44,260 nucleotides of DNA from Pseudomonadales bacterium (GTDB taxonomy: Bacteria; Pseudomonadota; Gammaproteobacteria; Pseudomonadales; Halieaceae): the NCBI GenBank assembly GCA_024234675.1, contig JACKNU010000014.1:1-44260 (forward strand), read 5' to 3'. Numbering within the stretch: the first letter of the stretch is position 1; each line of letters opens with the position of its first letter. The notes under the pieces were generated by a model. That model was not told the DNA's origin, did not search any database, and saw only the letters and a list, made by a program, of their open reading frames with translations. The translations under genes and the position numbers were made by a program. Positions 39,414-44,260 of this stretch are shown one piece after another.

Positions 39414-40355
39414 ATGTTCAATCTGAGTGATGGCGTCAAGAAGGCGTTGATTCTCATCCCCACCGAGCCCCTGCCGGCTTCCATGCGGGTGGCGTTGCGC
39501 CGCAAGTACCTTGCCAGGCTTGAGATGGCCAAGGCCGATGCGGCCAACTTCCTGATCATAGGCCACCCCAAGAGCGGCAACACCTGGCTCAAGGTGATGA
39601 TCTCCAGGCTGTACCAGTTGCGCTACGACCTGCCGGAATCCAGGCTCATCAACACTGACGAGTTCGCCCGCAAGTTCCCCGAGATACCCCGCCTGGCGGC
39701 TACCAATGCCTATTACAGCTATGAGGGCGAGGTGGGCAAGCTGCTCGCGGCCGGGGCGCCGGATAACCCCCTGCGGCACAAGCCGGTCATGTTCCTGGCG
39801 CGCAACCCGATAGACATCGCGGTGTCCTGGTACCACCAGTTCACCAAGCGCCAGTCCCGGGCCAAGCAGGAACTTATCAACCACTTCATCGACCACCCGA
39901 TAGACCGCCGCAGTGTGCAGATGTGGGATTTCGTGCGCCACTCGGATATTGGGCTGCCTTTTCTCATCGAATACCAGAATACCTGGGCGCGCAACGTGCG
40001 GGAGCTGGAGCGCGGCATGCTGGTGAAATACGAGGAGCTGCGGGCCGAGCCGGTGCCCACCCTGCAGAAAATACTCGACCTCATGGGCGAGAATTTCAGC
40101 GAGGAAGAGGTGCGCGCGGCGGTGGAGTGGGGCTCGTTCGACAACCTGCAGAAACTCGAGACCAGGGGGACCTTCAGCCAGGGTGGTATGAAGCTGGTCA
40201 ACGCCGACGACCCCAGTACCTACAAGGTGCGGCGCGGCAAGGTGGGCGGTTACCGCGAAGATTTTCCGCCCGAGCAGGTGGCTGAACTGGAGGCCCTGGT
40301 GCGCGCCAACATCCTGCCCGAACTGGGCTATTGCCAGGACGGCGCGGAGGCCTAG
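39414..40355 (+). CDS. Sulfotransferase, copy 1 of the terminal family
   Basis: 313 aa PAPS-dependent sulfotransferase. The 5'-phosphosulfate loop FLIIGHPKSGNTWLKVMISRLYQL is at about residues 44-66, and the 3'-phosphate site VMFLARNPIDIAVSWYHQF near 125. LVKYEELRAEPVPTLQKILDLMG follows near 200, and the C-terminal loop PSTYKVRRGKVGGYREDFPPEQ closes the active site. The KVRxxKVGGYR block is shared with the two sulfotransferases at 42.3-44.2 kb. The enzyme should sulfate a hydroxyl or sugar on a lipid or small molecule in the cytoplasm. Its stop overlaps the GTG start of the second ELM1-like gene by one base, so the two are translationally coupled. Confidence 0.88.
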   Translation: MFNLSDGVKKALILIPTEPLPASMRVALRRKYLARLEMAKADAANFLIIGHPKSGNTWLKVMISRLYQLRYDLPESRLINTDEFARKFPEIPRLAATNAYYSYEGEVGKLLAAGAPDNPLRHKPVMFLARNPIDIAVSWYHQFTKRQSRAKQELINHFIDHPIDRRSVQMWDFVRHSDIGLPFLIEYQNTWARNVRELERGMLVKYEELRAEPVPTLQKILDLMGENFSEEEVRAAVEWGSFDNLQKLETRGTFSQGGMKLVNADDPSTYKVRRGKVGGYREDFPPEQVAELEALVRANILPELGYCQDGAEA

Positions 40356-41473
40356 TGTCCTTTCCCCGCACCTGGGTCATACTCAGCGACAAACAGGGTG
40401 ACAACGGGCAGGTAGAGACTATCGTCGAGGCCCTTGGTTGGCCCGTGGAACACAAGTATGTGCATATGTTGCCCCAGTGGGTGTTGGGCAAACCTCGCTA
40501 TCGCCCCTCGCTGGAGCATATTGATACCGACCGGTCCGACCCGCTGGAGCCACCCTGGCCAGACCTGATCCTCACCGTGGGACGCCGCCCCTCCATGGTG
40601 GCCCTGTGGATTCGCCAGCAGTCAGGTAATCGCACCAGGATCGTGCTGGTGGGCAAGCCCTCGGGCCACATGCTGGATTTTTCCCTGGTGATCGCCAGCG
40701 CCGAAAACCAGATGCCCCCCATGGACAATTTCCTGCCTACCACCCTGCCCCTGATGCGTATCGGTGCCGCCGACGTCGAGGTCCAGGCCCAGGCCTGGCG
40801 CGAGCGCTTGGCGGGACTGGACAAGCCGCTGATCGCCATGTTGATCGGCGGCGAGACCAACCCCTTTATCATGAATCGCAAGGTGGCCGACGAACTGGTC
40901 GCCACCGCCCGCTGGGTGGTGGAGGAGCTGGGGGGTACCCCCTATGTCACCACCAGTCGCCGTACCACCCCGGAAGTGGTAGAGGTGCTGCGCGCGGAGC
41001 TGCCGCCCCAGGCCGTGTTCTACCAGTGGCAGGCCGGCGCCACCGACAACCCCTATCGCGCCCTGCTGGGCAGCGCGGATGGTTTCATAGTGACCGGAGA
41101 CAGTGTGTCGATGATGGTGGAGGTAATCTACCTGCACAAACCGCTGGCCATATTTCCCCTGCCCATGGGGTGGCTGGGCAGTCTGGACCAGGGGCGGCGT
41201 TCACTGGCCCACTGGTTGTTCAACCCGCGCCAGGAGTCCAGCGGCGACCGCTGGCGCCACCGCCTTGCCCGGGGGGTTTTTCACGTGGATTATTTCAAGA
41301 TCCTGTGCGCCACCCGCGATTTTCGCGCCTTTCACAATATGCTGGTGGAGCGGGGACTGGCGGTGTGGGCGGGCCAGCCTTTTCGCCAGGGCACCACGGA
41401 ATTGCCGGATGACGTGGGCAAGGTGGTAAGGCGTATCAAGGGGTTGTTCCCGGCTGGCCGCCTGGTCGAATAA
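40355..41473 (+). CDS. ELM1-family protein (GT-B-like), copy 2
   Basis: 372 aa. GTG 40355 is chosen: it overlaps the sulfotransferase TAG (TAGTG), GGAGG lies 4 bases upstream, and family similarity begins at FPRTWVILSDKQGDNGQVETIVEALGWP. Other marks are PWPDLILTVGRRPSMVALWIR, VLVGKPSGHMLDFSLVIASAENQMP, AMLIGGETNPFIMNRKVADEL near residue 170, and FIVTGDSVSMMVEVIYLHKPLAIFPLPMGW near 245. It shares the overall plan and the VTGDSxxM segment with copy 1 but is clearly diverged. Coupling to a sulfotransferase supports a role in making or modifying the sulfated group. That is an inference, since no activity is established for bacterial ELM1 proteins as far as I know. Confidence 0.82.
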   Translation: MSFPRTWVILSDKQGDNGQVETIVEALGWPVEHKYVHMLPQWVLGKPRYRPSLEHIDTDRSDPLEPPWPDLILTVGRRPSMVALWIRQQSGNRTRIVLVGKPSGHMLDFSLVIASAENQMPPMDNFLPTTLPLMRIGAADVEVQAQAWRERLAGLDKPLIAMLIGGETNPFIMNRKVADELVATARWVVEELGGTPYVTTSRRTTPEVVEVLRAELPPQAVFYQWQAGATDNPYRALLGSADGFIVTGDSVSMMVEVIYLHKPLAIFPLPMGWLGSLDQGRRSLAHWLFNPRQESSGDRWRHRLARGVFHVDYFKILCATRDFRAFHNMLVERGLAVWAGQPFRQGTTELPDDVGKVVRRIKGLFPAGRLVE

Positions 41474-41480
41474 ATTCGAC
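41465..41480. terminator. Dyad across the stop codon of ELM1 copy 2
   Basis: GTCGAAT/ATTCGAC, perfect 7-base arms around the TAA stop, with a second hairpin 28 bases later. It lies in a convergent gap and is a candidate terminator component without a T-run. Confidence 0.3.
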
Positions 41481-41508
41481 CCTGCAGGGCCGCAGAAGCG
41501 AGTCGTAG

Positions 41509-41526
41509 GGCCGACTTCAGTCGGCC
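41509..41526. repeat. REP-like palindrome between convergent genes
   Basis: GGCCGACTTCAGTCGGCC preceded by GTAG: a 7-bp stem with TTCA loop. The GTAGG...hairpin form is that of REP elements common in gammaproteobacteria, often with terminator or transcript-stabilising effect. Confidence 0.45.
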
Positions 41527-41533
41527 GGGTGTC

Positions 41534-42160
41534 CTAGCGTATGCGCAGGACGTTCTTCATGAAGTGGGTGCCGAAGCGGCTGACCCGCTGGGCCGCCACC
41601 GCCAGGGGGCTCTGGTCCAGGTAGTTCAGCTGGACCATGCGGCGCTCGCCGACAAACCGGGTGTGGCCGTGCCAGGAGTGGTCGGTGCGGCGAAACGCCA
41701 GCAGCGTGCCACCCAGGGGGGGTACCTGGGCGACATAATCCTCGATGTTGTCTTTGGAGCGCAGCATGCGCAGCTGCCCCTCCTCGTGCTCCCACTTCTC
41801 GTTGAAGTAGACCAGCACGGTAATGACCTTGCTCTTGTGATCGGTGTGAATATTACCGTCGGTGCGCTCGCAGTACTTGCGCACGGTGATGGTGGTGGGC
41901 AGTGACGCCAGGTCCATTCCGAAGCGCTCGCCCAGGGTGCGGGCGAAAGCCGGCTGCCGCAACTCGTCCATCAGGGCGGCGAATTGCGGCCCGTAGCTGA
42001 GATTGTCCAGGTCGTGATTGGCGGCACTGTCTATGGCCGGATAGTCGGCGTTTACCTTCGCCAGCACCTGGGGACTGAGGAAGCCGGGAACCACCATATA
42101 GTCGAACGGGTCGGTGTGTAACTTCGCCGTGCGCACCGCATTGAGATCGATCAGTGACAT
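41534..42160 (-). CDS. 2-oxoglutarate/Fe(II)-dependent oxygenase family protein
   Basis: 208 aa. The jelly-roll iron site is visible as HTDHKSKVITVLVYFNE (HxD near residue 104), distal histidine in TDHSWHGHTRFVGERRMVQLNYL near residue 163, and the 2OG-binding Arg probably in GERRMVQ. LLAFRRTDHSWHGH is typical of the PKHD/2OG-FeII_Oxy group acting on small molecules or lipids. The N-terminus PFDYMVVPGFLSPQVLAKVN is a common opening. It is divergent from the tandem sulfotransferases with a 160-base gap. It might place a hydroxyl that becomes a sulfation site (inference). No Shine-Dalgarno sequence is obvious at ATG 42160. Confidence 0.82.
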   Translation of the reverse strand: MSLIDLNAVRTAKLHTDPFDYMVVPGFLSPQVLAKVNADYPAIDSAANHDLDNLSYGPQFAALMDELRQPAFARTLGERFGMDLASLPTTITVRKYCERTDGNIHTDHKSKVITVLVYFNEKWEHEEGQLRMLRSKDNIEDYVAQVPPLGGTLLAFRRTDHSWHGHTRFVGERRMVQLNYLDQSPLAVAAQRVSRFGTHFMKNVLRIR

Positions 42161-42320
42161 GCGCGCATTCTAGTATGTCGCCACTTTGCCGGGCAAGGAG
42201 AGGGGCCCGGCAAAGATGTTAATAGTGCGGTAAATCAAGCCTTGCGCCGAGATGCGGGAATAGGCGTTTTCCTGTAATATTCGCGGCCTTTGTGGAACGC
42301 CACCGAGGATATCCCCGCAC

Positions 42321-43232
42321 ATGGCCGATACGGCACGGGCGGTAGTCCGCCATCTCATTATGCTGCTCTGTTTCTGGCTGCCGGCCCGGCGTCGCAAGAA
42401 GCTGGAGCGCTGGCTGCGTGGGCGCGAGGAGTTCAAGAAGCTCGAGAGAAGCGACTGGGTGCTGATGAGCTGGGGCAAATCGGGGCGCACCTGGCTGCGG
42501 GTCATGCTGTCGCGGGCCTATCAGCTCAAGGGCGGCCTGGATGCCCACGAGTTGCTGGACTTCGACAACCTCAAGAAACTCGACCCACAGCTGCCGGCGG
42601 TGTTCTTTACCCACAACAACTACCTGCGCGACTACACCGGCAATATGGAGTCCAAGGCCCATTTCAAGGGCAAGCGCATTGTGCTGCAGGTACGGGACCC
42701 GCGGGATGTGGCGGTATCGCAGTTCTTCCAGTGGAAGTTTCGCATGCGTCCCAACAAGAAATTCATCAACGACTACCCGCCCCACGGCGCCGACATCGGC
42801 GTGTGGGAGTTCGTGCTGGACCAGGATGCGGGCCTGCCGCGCATCATCGATTATTTCAATGGCTGGGCCCGCGCCATACCTGAGCTGCAGGACGTGCTGG
42901 TGGTGCGCTACGAGGACATGCGCACGGACCCCGGCGCCGTGCTGGCGAGCATCCTCGAATTCACCGGCACCGAGGTCACCCCCGAGCAGGTACAGGAGGC
43001 CGTGGACTTCGCCGCCTACGACAATATGAAGAAGATGGAGCAGGAGAAGTTTTTCAAGGGCAGCGGCGCCAGGGTCAAGCCCGGCGACAAGGATAATCCC
43101 CAGTCATTCAAGGTGCGCAAGGCCAAGGTAGGCGGTTACCGCGACTACTTCAGCGATGAGCAGTGCGCCCAGCTGGATGCGATGGTGGAACAGCTGGATC
43201 CCATCTTCGGCTACGGGAGCAACAGCGCATGA
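42321..43232 (+). CDS. Sulfotransferase, copy 2 of the terminal family
   Basis: 303 aa. The N-terminal 35 residues are basic and amphipathic (LIMLLCFWLPARRRKKLERWL), suggesting membrane association. The PAPS loop is VLMSWGKSGRTWLRVMLSRAYQL near residue 50, the 3'-phosphate site VLQVRDPRDVAVSQFFQWKFR near 120, then VVRYEDMRTDPGAVLASILEF near 195 and the C-terminal SFKVRKAKVGGYRDYFSDEQ. It is very similar to the next gene, from the GKSGRTWLRVM loop to the KVRxAKVGGYRDYFSD end, so the two arose by tandem duplication. It starts 160 bases from the divergent oxygenase gene. The acceptor is unknown. Confidence 0.88.
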   Translation: MADTARAVVRHLIMLLCFWLPARRRKKLERWLRGREEFKKLERSDWVLMSWGKSGRTWLRVMLSRAYQLKGGLDAHELLDFDNLKKLDPQLPAVFFTHNNYLRDYTGNMESKAHFKGKRIVLQVRDPRDVAVSQFFQWKFRMRPNKKFINDYPPHGADIGVWEFVLDQDAGLPRIIDYFNGWARAIPELQDVLVVRYEDMRTDPGAVLASILEFTGTEVTPEQVQEAVDFAAYDNMKKMEQEKFFKGSGARVKPGDKDNPQSFKVRKAKVGGYRDYFSDEQCAQLDAMVEQLDPIFGYGSNSA

Positions 43233-44167
43233 AGCTGGCCATACAGAACCTGCGGCAGGCGCTGCAAATAGGCAAGAAAAAGCTTTCTCGCAAGCTGCTG
43301 CACTGGCGCATGCGCGACCACTCCGAGGCGGAGATTCTGGCTGCGGAGCGCAAGCTGCGCGGCGTTGAGCAGTTCGACAAGTTGCAGCGCGCGGATATCG
43401 TGGTGGTCTCTTTCGGCAAGAGTGGCCGCACCTGGCTGCGGGTGATGGTTTCCCACCTGTTCCGGGTGATGTACCGGTTGCCGGAAAATGCCATCCTGGG
43501 TTTCGACAACTTTCACAACCTCAACAGGGCCGTGCCGAAGATCTTCTTTACCCACGACAATTACATCAAGGATTTCACCGGCGATTTCGAGACCAAGCAG
43601 CCCTTCTACAACAAGCGCGTGGTGTTGCTGGCGCGCGACCCCCGCGATGTGGCGGTGTCCCAGTTCTTTCAGTGGAAATTCCGCCTCAAGCCCTCCAAGG
43701 TGGCGATCAACAACTACCCGCCCCGCGGCAGCGATATCAGCCTCTACGATTTTGTCATGGGTGACAATGGCGGCAGCATGCAGGCGGTCATCGACTACCT
43801 GAACCTGTGGGCCAGGGAGGCCGACAAGGTCAAGCACCTGCACCTGCTGCGCTATGAAGACCTGCGCGCCAACCCGAAGGAGGGGCTGCGCAAGCTGCTG
43901 GAGTTTATGCAGGTGGATGCCAGTGACGCGCATGTAGATGCGGCGGTGGAATACTCTTCCTACGAGAACATGAAGAAGATGGAGAGCAAGGAGCAGTTCC
44001 GCTTCTCGGGCGGTCGTATGATGCCCGGCGACAAGGACAACCCCGACAGCTACAAGGTGCGCCGCGCCAAGGTCGGCGGCTACCGCGATTACTTCAGCGA
44101 CGAGGAAGTCGCCGCCATCGACGCCAGGCTCAAGGCCGAGCTGGATCCGTTGTTTCGTTACAGCTGA
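43229..44167 (+). CDS. Sulfotransferase, copy 3 of the terminal family
   Basis: 312 aa. ATG 43229 overlaps the previous stop (ATGA) and follows GGGAG by 9 bases. The longer open frame from 43163 is rejected. The N-terminus is basic (about residues 1-40, many Lys/Arg). The PAPS loop is VVVSFGKSGRTWLRVMVSHLF near residue 62, the 3'-phosphate site VLLARDPRDVAVSQFFQWKFR, then LLRYEDLRANPKEGLRKLLEF and YKVRRAKVGGYRDYFSDEEV. Compared with copy 2, the DFDNLKKL segment reads GFDNFHNL and the linker before the PAPS loop is longer. The pair could act on different positions of one acceptor. It is the last complete gene. 44168-44260 shows no gene, but GTAGGCTGCAGAGCGGGATA resembles REP-type intergenic sequence. 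Confidence 0.88.
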   Translation: MKLAIQNLRQALQIGKKKLSRKLLHWRMRDHSEAEILAAERKLRGVEQFDKLQRADIVVVSFGKSGRTWLRVMVSHLFRVMYRLPENAILGFDNFHNLNRAVPKIFFTHDNYIKDFTGDFETKQPFYNKRVVLLARDPRDVAVSQFFQWKFRLKPSKVAINNYPPRGSDISLYDFVMGDNGGSMQAVIDYLNLWAREADKVKHLHLLRYEDLRANPKEGLRKLLEFMQVDASDAHVDAAVEYSSYENMKKMESKEQFRFSGGRMMPGDKDNPDSYKVRRAKVGGYRDYFSDEEVAAIDARLKAELDPLFRYS

Positions 44168-44260
44168 TTTCACCTGGCTGCAGTGACCGTGCTGCTCCTT
44201 TCTTGCCGGGCGCGAGCGTAGGCTGCAGAGCGGGATAGCGCAGCTCCGTTGTCGTCAGGC

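Noticed and set aside
43163..43228. Extended N-terminus of sulfotransferase copy 3
   Set aside because: It would overlap the end of copy 2 by 70 bases. ATG 43229 has GGGAG and the common ATGA overlap.
1..44260. CRISPR arrays, tRNA or rRNA genes, insertion sequences, prophage genes
   Set aside because: No regularly spaced repeats, cloverleaf-forming segments or transposase/integrase motifs were recognised by eye. A covariance-model scan would be needed to be certain for tRNA and small RNA.

Overview
The window is dense, GC-rich (mid-60s percent by eye) proteobacterial chromosome with short intergenic gaps and many start/stop overlaps. Gene content (AtuA/C/E/F, LptF/LptG, a valine-pyruvate aminotransferase, a DUF1538 pair, a YxHHxDRR hypothetical protein) suggests a marine gammaproteobacterium, perhaps of the Halieaceae/Cellvibrionales type. 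That placement is an inference. I see no rRNA, tRNA, CRISPR, transposase or phage gene.

Region 1 (1-14.9 kb) is acyl-CoA catabolism. It begins with two adjacent acyl-CoA dehydrogenases (the first cut by the window edge), a small membrane-anchored hypothetical protein and an HSL-type esterase. A convergent minus-strand operon atuA-atuC-atuE-atuF follows (acyclic terpene utilisation, geranyl-CoA carboxylase type). A divergent AraC-family regulator, another crotonase, two alpha/beta hydrolases and a cytochrome b561 complete the region.

Region 2 (14.9-22.8 kb) holds a compact minus-strand operon of two DUF1538 membrane proteins (UmpAB type), a P-II-like protein and a CBS-pair protein, which looks like a nucleotide-sensing ion antiporter module. 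It also holds a glycine-zipper lipoprotein, an AsmA protein overlapping avtA, and a 2OG-Fe(II) oxygenase followed by a sulfotransferase.

Region 3 (22.8-34.3 kb) is the highlight: a bacterial ceramide/sphingolipid locus. One minus-strand operon has a fatty acyl-AMP ligase (acyl-ACP synthetase), an NAD-dependent reductase (CerR type), two LpxL-like acyltransferases and a fatty-acid 2-hydroxylase (FA2H type). Divergent from it are a GNAT-type ceramide synthase (bCerS type) and a nucleotidyltransferase. A second minus-strand operon has an acyl carrier protein, serine palmitoyltransferase, MurA and a metallophosphoesterase.

Region 4 (34.3-44.2 kb) has two ELM1-family (GT-B-like) proteins, an MsbA/PglK-like ABC transporter, LptG, LptF, three related sulfotransferases and a 2OG-Fe(II) oxygenase. 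Together regions 3 and 4 read as a pathway that would make a 2-hydroxylated ceramide, decorate it (possibly glycosylation and sulfation) and export it to the outer membrane. The core ceramide enzymes are well supported by family features. The sulfated product and the dedicated export route are inferences from gene neighbourhood.
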